Source: Symbiodinium natans (lineage: Eukaryota > Sar > Dinophyceae > Suessiales > Symbiodiniaceae). Taken from it: DNA of 33,703 nt. Below are positions 25,671-33,703 of this stretch, in pieces. The stretch is from contig CAJNDS010001122.1 of assembly GCA_905221605.1 (NCBI GenBank), positions 1-33,703 on the forward strand, read 5' to 3'. Below the pieces are notes generated by a model, which had not been told where the DNA came from, searched no databases, and saw only the letters and a list, made by a program, of their open reading frames with translations. The translations under genes were made by a program, and so were the position numbers. Position 1 is the stretch's first letter; every line of letters starts with the position of its first letter.

Positions 25671-27191
25671 TTGGCAAAAGTTGATGTTGTGTCGAGAGAG
25701 CACGAGATAAGCCGACTAACAGGAATGAAAGTCCTGAATGAGTTGCCCGAAGGCACGAATGTGGACAGGTATAAGTTCCTTTCAACCAAAGTTGTCTACG
25801 ATTGGAGGCATCGTGACAATGAATGGCAACGGCGAGGCCGGCTTGTGGCCCGAGAGTTCAAGTGGTTAGGTTCAACGGACATCGCAAGTCTCTTCTCTCC
25901 AACGGGAGTGGCGAGCACAGTGAAGTTGCTCTCAGCAATGTTCGTGTCGTCGAACGACCGCATACTTGGAAGCATCGATGTCGGAGACGCCTACTTAATG
26001 GTAGAGCAAGAAGAACCAACGGTCGTCGAGGTCGATGGAAAGTACTACGAACTCGGATTCACGTTGCCAGGACAGCGGATAGGATCAAGCGCGTGGTTCA
26101 ACAAGTTGAAAGGATACCTCGAAGAGTACGGATACGCAACGAAGGAAGAGTTTCAGGAATTGATCGAGTTTTTGAGGAAGAAGAAGTTGAAGATCAAGGT
26201 CGAAGGACCATTGAGTGTACACGAAGGTTCAATGAGCTTTCTGAAGAGAGGTTTCAGCGCCGTGAACGAGGGAGACGTTGAGATAACAATGAACTCGAAG
26301 TATATCGAAGGATTGATCGAAGCGTTGGAGTTGGAACAGGCGTATCCGAAGAAGTTGCCATGCCCGGCAGACAACGGAAGAGCAATGCAAGCGAAGAAAG
26401 GAGGAATGGACCCATTGTCTGAAGAAGATCACCACACGTACAGGAAAGGTGTAGGTGTACTGTTGTACTTAGCACCAGAGAGGCCCGATCTAATGTATGT
26501 GCTGAAGAGACTTTCGACGAAGCTAGCGTCGCCTGTTGAAGCAGACATGGAACTGCTAAGGCATGCTGCGAAGTATCTGAAAGGTACACCCGATGTGTCG
26601 CTGATACACAAGAAGAGTTATCCAGGAAGAAGTTTCATCGAAGAGAGAAATGAAAGGAAAGAAGAAGAAGTAGAAAGAAATGTCTACGAGCAAGAGTTAC
26701 TGTTGGAGATAGTGACGGATTCGGATTGGGCAGCCGACAGAGAGTCAAGGCAGAGTGTGTCGTGTGGAGCAATAATGCTGAATGGAAATCTGATCCGTTT
26801 TCAGAGCAAGCGGCAGAAAAGCATAGCGCTAAGCTCATGCGAAGCAGAAACGATAGCCGCGACGTCGATACTTTCCGAAGGAGTGTTTTTGAAGGCGTTG
26901 TTGACAAGAATTCTTGGCAAGGAGCCGAAGATGGTAATGTACTCAGACTCAAGCAGTTCAAGGCAGTTGATCGCGAGAAAAGGATTGGGGAAAGCCCGTC
27001 ATCTCGACGTTGATCTGTTATGGATCCAGAGTATTCCGAGGTTGATAATCAAAGCGATCAAAGGGAAGGACAACCCAGCTGATCTGGGGACAAAGAGCTT
27101 GAGCAAAGACAAGATCAGGAAGTACATGGCAAGCCTTGGATATGTAGGAGAGTTTGTGGATCAAGAAGAAGTTGCAGGCAATGAAGAATGA
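25671..27191 (+). pseudogene. Copia-type RT/RNase H with the YVDD segment deleted
   Basis: An open frame of 506 codons. RT begins VVYDWRHRDNEWQRRGRLVA and has LGSIDVGDAYLMV (motif A Asp). After SSAWFNKLKGYLEEYGY (near 26130) it passes directly to KEEFQELIEFLRKKKLK, which normally lies after the catalytic YVDD. About 35-45 residues including motif C are missing in frame, so polymerase activity is not expected. RNase H is intact: TDSDWA, LSSCEAET, YSDSSSS and the closing KGKDNPADLGTKSL. The first Met listed (25671) is not a true start, because the frame is open upstream as part of a polyprotein. The stop overlaps the next ATG as ATGA. Confidence 0.8.
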
Positions 27192-28183
27192 ACGGCAATG
27201 GCCGAACCGGCAATGGCCGGCGGGTAAGCGAAGGAAAATTGACAAAGATCATTCAAGCCGTCACCATGGCTGTTCTTGTAGCCTTAGGTGAAGCGAAGAA
27301 GTTCGGCGAAGAAGAAGAAAATGGAAAAGACGAAGGATTAACGGTGTGCATGAGAGCTTTGATTGTGTTAATAGGATGCGTATGTTGCTACTTGATTCCC
27401 GTCGCAGCCGTTTTGCGGATCAAGCGTTTGAAAGTAGAAGGGAAAAGAAGAAGAGAAGGAATGGCTGAAGAGGCCCATTCCGAAGTCATGGAACAGCGAG
27501 TTGAAGAGCTCGCAGAAATGAGGCAAGGAGCAATGAACCGAAGGGAGAATTTGCTCCAGGAGAATGCTCCTGAAGAAGAAGAAAAGGAGAATGCTCCTGA
27601 AGAAGAAGAAGAAGAAGAAGAAGAAAAGAAGAATGCTCCTGAAGAAGAAGAAGAAGAAGAAGAAGAAGAAGAAGAAGAAGAAGAAGAAGAAGAAGAAGAA
27701 GAAGAAAAGAAGAATGCTCCTAAAGAAGAGGAGATGCAAGAGGAAAGTGGAGAAGAGGAAAGCGAGACTGAAGATGAGTATTCCTCAAGTTCGTCCAACG
27801 AGGCTGAAGAGCCAGAACCTTCAAAGGCCAAGGAGCCGAAGGGTCCCGAAGAGCCGAAGGGCGAAGAAGGTCAAAGGGACCAGGAAGAGAAGGACGAGTT
27901 GATTCTTTACGAAGACTCCAAATACCTCCTCTTAGGAGAGGAGGGCCTCTGGAAAGTGATAAAGGAATCAGCGATGTTGGAGGACGAGAACAAGGAAATG
28001 CTCCAAGGAGAGTCCGCGTTGGACACCACGCACTTGAAGAATGATCGCGTGAGGGCGATCTTTGATGAGTTTAAGGAGAAGATGCAATGGCCCACGGCAA
28101 AGTTGCCAGATGATTATGGCAATGTGGTGAAGCAATGGAAAAGGAGACAGATGAAGAGCTCCATGACATGGGAGAAAGTATAG
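27188..28183 (+). CDS. Post-RNase H ORF: two hydrophobic segments and a long Glu tract
   Basis: 331 codons. The ATG overlaps the stop of the RT/RNase H frame (ATGA). Residues 20-34 (KIIQAVTMAVLVALG) and 52-77 (TVCMRALIVLIGCVCCYLIP onward) are hydrophobic; the second is long enough to span a membrane. A basic stretch and a helical region follow. Residues about 125-180 are a (GAA)n-encoded Glu run broken by repeated NAPEEE units, then an acidic KEPKGPEEPK region. It lies in the -1 frame relative to RNase H. It could be a separate membrane protein or, after a 1-nt shift, the natural tail of the polyprotein. The function is unknown. Confidence 0.5.
   Translation: MNGNGRTGNGRRVSEGKLTKIIQAVTMAVLVALGEAKKFGEEEENGKDEGLTVCMRALIVLIGCVCCYLIPVAAVLRIKRLKVEGKRRREGMAEEAHSEVMEQRVEELAEMRQGAMNRRENLLQENAPEEEEKENAPEEEEEEEEEKKNAPEEEEEEEEEEEEEEEEEEEEEEKKNAPKEEEMQEESGEEESETEDEYSSSSSNEAEEPEPSKAKEPKGPEEPKGEEGQRDQEEKDELILYEDSKYLLLGEEGLWKVIKESAMLEDENKEMLQGESALDTTHLKNDRVRAIFDEFKEKMQWPTAKLPDDYGNVVKQWKRRQMKSSMTWEKV
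27555..27730 (+). repeat. GAA/GAAGAA microsatellite inside the Glu-rich ORF
   Basis: Several runs of GAA separated by AAGAATGCTCCT units encoding KNAP. The variable Glu-tract length probably reflects replication slippage. The antisense reading gives poly-Phe or poly-Ser frames that are not real genes. Confidence 0.9.
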
Positions 28184-28497
28184 ACATCTTCAATGGTGAC
28201 ATGGATGACTTGGAGCAGGAAGCGGAAAGCGCAAGGCGCAAGTACCAAAAGAAGAAAAGCGAAATCGAGGAAAGCCTCAAGGAAGCGCAAAGCCTGAAAG
28301 AGGCAATGGAAGAGACGGAGAAGAACATTAACGAAGCCAAGGAGGAATTGGCGAAGTTCAAGAAGTCAAGGGATGTAGTGAGAGGCATCAATGTGATGAT
28401 GAGATCGGCCGGAGAGGTAATGGCCCTCCTGATCCAAGAAAGGCCGGAGTTCGCAAGGCTCTATGCGCAAAAGAAAGACTTTCGCTGTACGAGCTGA
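28135..28497 (+). CDS. Coiled-coil ORF downstream of copia pol
   Basis: 120 codons overlapping the previous frame by 49 nt, again in the -1 frame. Heptad-rich: SARRKYQKKKSEIEESLKEA and KEAMEETEKNINEAKEELAK. The frames change near an AAAA run (28137-28141), so this is probably a continuation of the upstream frame after a one-base slip rather than a separate gene. No family is recognised. Confidence 0.4.
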   Translation: MEKETDEELHDMGESIDIFNGDMDDLEQEAESARRKYQKKKSEIEESLKEAQSLKEAMEETEKNINEAKEELAKFKKSRDVVRGINVMMRSAGEVMALLIQERPEFARLYAQKKDFRCTS

Positions 28498-29360
28498 TGA
28501 AAAGGAAGAAAGAAAGCGAGAGCGAGATTGAGCCAATGACAATGGCACATGAGCCGAAGGGCATAAAAACGAACCCCGTGAAGGCAAAGCCAATGCCGAA
28601 GAAAGTTCCAGCGGAACTGAGGAAGCCGTCAATGGACGAGCCCGAGCAAAAGCGGCAGAAAGTTGCGGAAAGCCCAAAATGGGACCCCCGGAAGCAGAAG
28701 AGTTGCTTTTTCTGCGGAGAAGAAAGCCATAAAGCCATGTATTGCGAAGCAATGGCGAAGCTTGCGTTGGAGCTGGGTGGAAGTGTGCCATCCATGGAGG
28801 ACCGCAGGAAGGCGAATGCAGGACTTTTCTGTTTCTTGGTTTGCAAAGACAGCCCCACACCAATGACAGGATGGGGGAATCACACGCATCAACGATGCCG
28901 CTCATGGAAGGAACGCGAAAAGGAAGAAGAGAAGCTTTTGAAGGCCAAAGAAGCTGCATCGCCGAAGCCGCCGAGTCCCAAATGGGGAGCCGAGCAAATG
29001 AAGAGAAAGGCCGAGAGTTTGGAGCCTAACGTGAAGGCTATGCCCAAGGGGGCAGGGCCACACATCGAAGAAGTTACGGATGATGACAAGGAAAACGCGA
29101 AGGAGCAAGATGAGATGATTGATCTTGAGAAGAAAGATCCGGATGGGATCAAGTGGAGCTTTCCGGAGAAAGAAGAAGAACGGAAGGCAAAGATGGCAAT
29201 GGCCAAGACAGCGAAGGAAAGCATTGAAAAGAAGCAAGCGTCGAAGGATGCCAAGAAAGGAAAGAAGGAAAGCAAAGGGAAGAAGGAAAAGAAAGATAAG
29301 AGACAAAGGCCCCAGCGGCCAATATCCAAATGGAAGACTTGTGAGAGGTCAAGAATGTGA
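28497..29360 (+). CDS. CCHC-knuckle, Lys/Glu-rich protein downstream of copia pol
   Basis: 287 codons. The ATG overlaps the previous stop (TGATG), once more in the -1 frame. It contains CFFCGEESHKAMYC, an exact C-x2-C-x4-H-x4-C zinc knuckle near residue 70. A further Cys/His group follows (CKD...HTHQRC). The second half is very charged, ending in a Lys-rich tract. It looks like the nucleic-acid-binding part of a Gag but sits after RNase H rather than before protease, which is unusual. Codon style matches the integrase and RT upstream, supporting membership in the same element. No function is assigned with confidence. Confidence 0.5.
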   Translation: MKRKKESESEIEPMTMAHEPKGIKTNPVKAKPMPKKVPAELRKPSMDEPEQKRQKVAESPKWDPRKQKSCFFCGEESHKAMYCEAMAKLALELGGSVPSMEDRRKANAGLFCFLVCKDSPTPMTGWGNHTHQRCRSWKEREKEEEKLLKAKEAASPKPPSPKWGAEQMKRKAESLEPNVKAMPKGAGPHIEEVTDDDKENAKEQDEMIDLEKKDPDGIKWSFPEKEEERKAKMAMAKTAKESIEKKQASKDAKKGKKESKGKKEKKDKRQRPQRPISKWKTCERSRM

Positions 29361-29936
29361 CCAAAAGGTCCTGAGGGCGATGGCCCATGAAAGCCCGTAG
29401 GCTTGAGAGCTGCAATGCTCAAAAGTGTCACCATGCAAAACGACACGTTTCACAACGAGTGCATGTGTTTAAAGTTTAAAGTGTGTTTAAAGGAAAAGAG
29501 AGATGGAGCGATGCAAAAGCCACATGCGAGAACTGTGTGCAGTAGCTCCAGATGATCCACACTACGAACCTAAATGCGAAGATGAACAGCTCAATGGAGC
29601 GTGCGAAAAGTGAGCAGCCCAATGAGGTATGCGAGAAAAGTGTGGAACGTGCTCGAAGGAGCATGAGAGAAAGGTGGTAGAGAAATGAATAGGATCGAGG
29701 TTCGTTTCACCAACGAAACTCGATGAGGGCGTAACAAAAGATTCATTTTCCTACCCAACCTGTTTCACACCGCTGTGTATAGGCTCAAGACACCCACCTC
29801 GTGGAAGTCGCGAGTGAGAGGAAAAGTTTGCCGAGGACCCTTGGTTCAGGAAAGGTTGATTTTAGCCTTTGAACTTTTATAAGTTCAGGACCATCAAGAT
29901 CACGATCCAAGGCAGGAAGCTGGGCCTGAAACAGAT
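29361..29936. other. Non-coding stretch between the second and third copia remnants
   Basis: Probably the 3' end of the second copia lineage. The bases GTGTTTAAAGTTTAAAGTGTGTTTAAAGG (29466-29493) are a short TTTAAAG triplication. No RT-like frame can be followed upstream of 29937, so the third copia is 5'-truncated about there. Confidence 0.35.
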
Positions 29937-31500
29937 TGGCGGAGTCGAAGCTGTGGCTACTACGAGATGAGAAAACCCACGAGCTTTGCGGCATCCTTGT
30001 CATCTATGTCGATGACCTCATGTACCTTGCCGAGGAGTGTGTGACACTCGAGCTGCATCGGGCAATTCGTGCTCTATGGGCCACATCAGAGCTGGAGTGG
30101 ATCGGAAAGAACAAGACGGTTCGCTACTTGGGGGTGGAAGTTCGTTGGGACCAAGCCAGCAGCGCTTTCTGCATGCACACAACATGCAAGGCACAGTGCA
30201 CACACAACTGCCAGTACCAAAGGAATGGTTGGACGTTGGAGAAGATGGTGGTGATGATGTGCTGTGGTTTTCGGACGAGGATCTGAAGCGAGGACAGAAA
30301 GCTGTCGGCGAGGCTTTGTGGCTGGCGATGAAGACACGCCCAGACGTGCTGTTTGTGGTGAATCACATGGCGGCAAATGTGGCGAAGAGACCGGTGCATG
30401 TGGAAAAAATGGGGCAGAGGCCACTCAGTTATCTGGCTGGAACGGCAGATTTGGAGTTGGTTCTGCGACCTCCATCTCCAGGAGAGCCCTGAAAAATGGT
30501 ATGCCACACAGACGCATCGTTTGCACCGTTTGGGGGAAAGAGCTTTGGGGCAACAGTCATCGTCTTTGACCATGCTGCCATTTCGTGGAAGGCTGGTAGG
30601 CAGTCTTTCGTGACGATGTCGACGATGGAATGCGAGCTGTATGCCGCAGCTCAGGGCTACAACCTTCTGGAGTCCGTGTCGGCCATCTTGGAGGAGATCA
30701 AACCAAGGTCCTTTGCCCGAGTGCTAGCCATTGACAACAGTAGTGCTGTGGCGATGTGCTCTGGTGGCCAAGGCAGCCAAAGAACTAGACACTTGAAGGT
30801 GAGGGCCAGTTACATAAGGGAAGCTGTGGCCGAAGGAAGACTTCAAGTACGACACACACCTGGAGCGCTGCAATTGGCAGACTTGGCTACAAAAATGCTG
30901 ACGAAGGACCGATTATGGGAACTTCTGGGACTATGGGGTTTCATTGGTGGCAAGCTGGCAAGGATGGCAGACGCAATAAAGATGAGGGTGATGGCTCTTA
31001 TCATGATGCTGGTGTCTCTTGTGCAGCCGGCCGATGGAGAAACCTCTGCAAGCAAGGAAGCGATCCAGATGTCGGGACCGACGGAGCTTCTGGTGGTGAG
31101 CACATTGATGTAAAGGAAGTGCGAGAGGTTGAGAGGTCCAATGTGACTGAGACCGTGGAGCCACCTACCTTGACGAGGAGATCTACTACGCCGACAAGCT
31201 TGGGTCGGGAACGAACTGGACACCCTGCTTCTGATGACGGTGGAATCTTTGAAGGAGGGACTGAGGTGCTTGGGTCTACCTGTTAGTGGCTTGAAAGCTG
31301 ACCTTGTGATGAGGTTGGGCAGAGAGCTAGGGTGGGATGAGCCAAGCCCACAAAGTGTGCAGCCGACGACAAAGCAGCTCAAGTATGTTCTCTGGATATG
31401 GCGGAGGAGGAACTTGAATGGCCGTTGCATTCTGAAGTGGGACAGCTTGGAAAATCGTACAGCGATTTCGCAGTGGATCGCCGCATGGAAGGACGCGTGA
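29937..31500 (+). pseudogene. Third copia remnant: RT (YVDD), RNase H, membrane segment, SAP domain
   Basis: Starts inside RT: KLWLLRDEKTHELCGILVIY leads into YVDDLMYLAEE, then TVRYLGVEVRWDQ. The frame shifts near 30150 to the 30037-30492 frame (WLAMKTRPDVLFVVNHMAAN). An in-frame TGA (30490-30492) precedes RNase H (CHTDASFAPFGG, MECELYAAAQG, AIDNSSAVA, LADLATKML). A hydrophobic segment (MALIMMLVSLV, near 30990) and GPTELLVVSTLM follow before a stop at 31113. After another frame break, 31234-31500 encodes TVESLKEGLRCLGLPVSGLK ADLVMRL, a clear SAP-type DNA-binding motif, then TKQLKYVLWIW and a WIAAW terminus. At least two shifts and one stop make this copy non-functional. Confidence 0.8.
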
Positions 31501-31548
31501 TGACATCGTGGGAGAAGAGAGGATACTCGAGTGCCGAAGGCCTCGAGT

Positions 31549-31566
31549 AAGGAGGAGTGTGGAAGC
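31549..31566 (+). other. Candidate polypurine tract and LTR start of third copia
   Basis: AAGGAGGAG followed by TGTGGAAGC, about 50 bases after the SAP-domain stop. A similar purine-rich run ending GAGGGTGTGTGAAAAT occurs at 31913-31948 and is an alternative. It resembles GAGGGGGTGTGTAAAATT of the first copia. Confidence 0.3.
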
Positions 31567-32725
31567 ATGATTCCCACGAAGCATCAAAGGAATTCGACAT
31601 ATCATCGGCGTTCATGCAGGCTTACAGTGCAGGCATGTGCTGGTGTAAAGCAGGACTTTGCAGACATAAGAACATGTCTTGCAGAACTTTGCAAAGCAGA
31701 AGGATACGTCTTGCAGACTTTGCACAAGGAGCTATAGGCCCTATAGGCACAACATGTAAAGACGAACCATGTGCTTGGCTGGTCGTGTAAAAGGTGTCTT
31801 TCTCATTTCCGTGATGGTTTGAGCTGCGCCTATCGACTGGGCCACCGATCTTCAGAATCTTATGAACCTATTGAGGGAATGTAGAGAGTGGGGAAGCCAA
31901 GAGGTCCCCGACAAGAAAACGGAAAAAGATGAGAAAAAAGGAAAAATGTGAGGGTGTGTGAAAATGAGCTGTTTCAAATTTTATGCGTGCCATCTTGAGG
32001 GGTAGAATGGAAGTTAACACTGTCTGTCAAACAAGAAACAAAACGTTGATCGACAAAAAATCAAGAAACATGCGCAAGCCCGAACCCGAATTAAGCCCAA
32101 CAGATCCCAAATTGGGTCCCCAAAAACGACACGCAAAACCGATTCCCTTCTGTACAGACAACAAAGAAGGTCCACTTTTTGGGGTCGTTTTCGTGACCTA
32201 GAATGGAGGTCCAATTTTCCCCGCTTGTGGACAAGATGATCTCCAACAGGTTTGCACTGCGCACATCACCCTGGAAGCTTTCATTGCGTACAGCTAGCTA
32301 GTTGACAAGAATCATAAAAGAACTCAGACATCATTCGAGAACACCATTCCAAGCCACACTTGTAGAACTGTGAGGGTCCAGGCTTGCGTGGGAAAATTGA
32401 AGCTGGAAAATGATCTCGAAACCGGGTCTTTCCATGCGGCTTCTTGAGACACTGAATCTTCAAACATTGAAATTGAGGGGGCACGGGGAGAGGCCCCACA
32501 CATGGGAGAAACGAGTGCCCAAAGTAGTGCCCAAATAAACCTTCATAGTGCCCATTCTCGAAACAAGGACATGTTTTTTTTGGGCATACCGTGGAGGTCA
32601 CTTGAGCTTCCCTACCTCTTTGATTGATTTTGCCGCCTTTCCTGTTTTGAGTCTCCAAGCCCACATACCTCACACCCGCACACTGCCACACTTGCACACA
32701 CCCCCACCTCACACCCGACAGCAGA
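31567..32725. other. Non-coding 3' flank
   Basis: Possibly an LTR: repeated CTTGCAGA/ACTTTGCA motifs at 31650-31725 could be control elements. No convincing gene is seen on either strand; the frames present are short. Confidence 0.3.
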
Positions 32726-33153
32726 ACCCACACCCACACACCCACACACCCACACACCCACACACCCACACACCCACACACCCACACACCCACACACCCA
32801 CACACCCACACACCCACACACCCACACACCCACACACCCACACACCCACACACCCACACACCCACACACCCACACACCCCACACACCCACACACCCACAC
32901 ACCCACACACCCACACACCCACACACCCACACACCCACACACCCACACACCCACACACCCACACACCCACACGCCACACCCACACACCCACACACCCACA
33001 CACCCACACACCCGCACGCCCACACGCCCACACAGCCACACGCCCGCACACCCACACACCCACACGCCACACCCACACACCCACACACCCACACACCCAC
33101 ACACCCGCACGCCCACACACCCACACACCGACACACACTCACACACTCACACA
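32726..33153. repeat. CACACCCA minisatellite
   Basis: About 430 bases of an 8-base CACACCCA repeat with occasional CACGCCCA, CACAGCCA and CACGCCACA variants. All frames through it are open on both strands (Thr/His/Pro forward, Val/Cys/Gly reverse); these are artefacts of the repeat. It is not the TTTAGGG-type telomere repeat. Confidence 0.95.
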
Positions 33154-33682
33154 GAACTTCGAAGCTGTGCAAACTTACCCTCCCTCCTACAGCTGCCATT
33201 GCTCACGCGTTGAGTGTTGGCTTGTTTGCATTCCTTCATGGCAATGCCTCTGACCGAATCTCTTATGCCTTAGTGGCAAAGTACGTGCACACCCGTTTTG
33301 TGTTGTGGTATGAGTTGATATTGCAAGATTTTCCGATGGTGAGCATTCTTTTGTAACAAACAAATGCTCAAGGAAACTTTAATGTTTGTGCGTGCTCTGC
33401 AGCAACGGTGCGTCAAGACAACAGCGTCCACTGGAATGGTGCAAGTTTTTTGAGGCCTGCGATGTTTCGATTTTCGGTTGTAGTGATTGTAGTGACGACA
33501 CGCCATGGCAGCTGACACTTGGGATGTGTCGATGCTGCTTTCCCCGAATTTGGGCGGCCGCCGGCAGCTTTTCAGGAGAGGGGTTGGGAAAGGAAGAGGG
33601 TACGAGGGAGCTCTTTGAAGTTTTGCATGGCGAGGCCCGGGAATGGGAGCGTGGCAGCGTGCCTCCAACGCAGACATTTTGG
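33154..33682. other. Non-coding end of window
   Basis: No gene, repeat or structure is recognised. The window closes with a G homopolymer from 33683, probably a contig-edge artefact. Confidence 0.5.
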
Positions 33683-33703
33683 TGGGGGGGGGGGGGGGGG
33701 GGG

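Noticed and set aside
27368-27831. Reverse-strand poly-Phe and poly-Ser frames
   Set aside because: Antisense of the GAA tract in the forward Glu-rich ORF.
29782-29791. AGGCTCAAG as a leader relic
   Set aside because: Only GGCTCAAG matches and there is no element boundary or ORF directly downstream.
32281-33213. Long frames on both strands through the CACACCCA repeat
   Set aside because: An 8-base repeat without stop codons is open in all frames; the translations are low-complexity only.
33683-33703. Run of G at the window end
   Set aside because: A homopolymer at a contig edge is most likely a sequencing or assembly artefact.

Overview
The window looks like dinoflagellate nuclear DNA, made almost entirely of retroelements. 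The best organism marker is the 3' end of the dinoflagellate trans-spliced leader (TTTTGGCTCAAG). Its truncated form starts several elements here (2673, 11082, 13212, 15930), and TTTGGCTCAAG also occurs at 18871. No rRNA gene, tRNA gene, CRISPR array or ordinary host gene was recognised. All family assignments come from reading motifs, without a database search.

Layout. (1) 1-2658: the 3' part of a Ty1/copia polyprotein (RT, RNase H and a C-terminal Rossmann/methyltransferase-like domain), ending in a purine tract and a possible LTR start. (2) 2659-11083: an 8.4 kb non-LTR retrotransposon (LINE). ORF1 (zinc finger, coiled coil) is followed in the same frame, after a single UAG, by ORF2 (APE-like endonuclease, RT, RNase H, zinc fingers). 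A separate ORF3 has the layout of a protein-kinase-like fold. (3) 11070-18349: a head-to-tail series of four apparently non-autonomous units (2130, 2127, 591 and 2418 bp). An identical 14-nt sequence, GTAAAATTCACCTG, stands at every junction, including both edges of the LINE. (4) 18350-20560: possible continuation of the interrupted copia LTR, then a spliced-leader relic 55 nt upstream of a reading frame broken by one UGA. (5) 20567-23017: a copia Gag, joined to an inverted, decayed gag/RT fragment. (6) 24541-29360: a second copia lineage (integrase, RT lacking YVDD, RNase H) followed by membrane, Glu-rich, coiled-coil and CCHC-knuckle ORFs. (7) 29937-31500: a third, broken copia (YVDD, RNase H, membrane segment, SAP domain). 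(8) 31501-33703: non-coding, with a CACACCCA minisatellite and a terminal G run.

Working model (inference). The LINE inserts at a specific 14-nt target, originally inside the copia LTR, and each insertion duplicates the site. Repeated use builds a head-to-tail array of the LINE and smaller passengers. The LINE and the full-length passengers share a 5' architecture: spliced-leader relic, a 6-7 nt spacer, GCTCA, then a 5-bp/3-nt hairpin whose stem bases differ but still pair. This suggests trans-spliced RNAs mobilised by the LINE proteins. The passenger units carry two families of small hairpins. One keeps an almost invariant 18-nt loop while its stems change and still pair, which suggests a structured, protein-bound RNA. 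Together, the site-specific trans-spliced LINE, its UAG-separated ORFs, its kinase-like ORF3 and its structured passengers are the best candidate here for an undescribed system.
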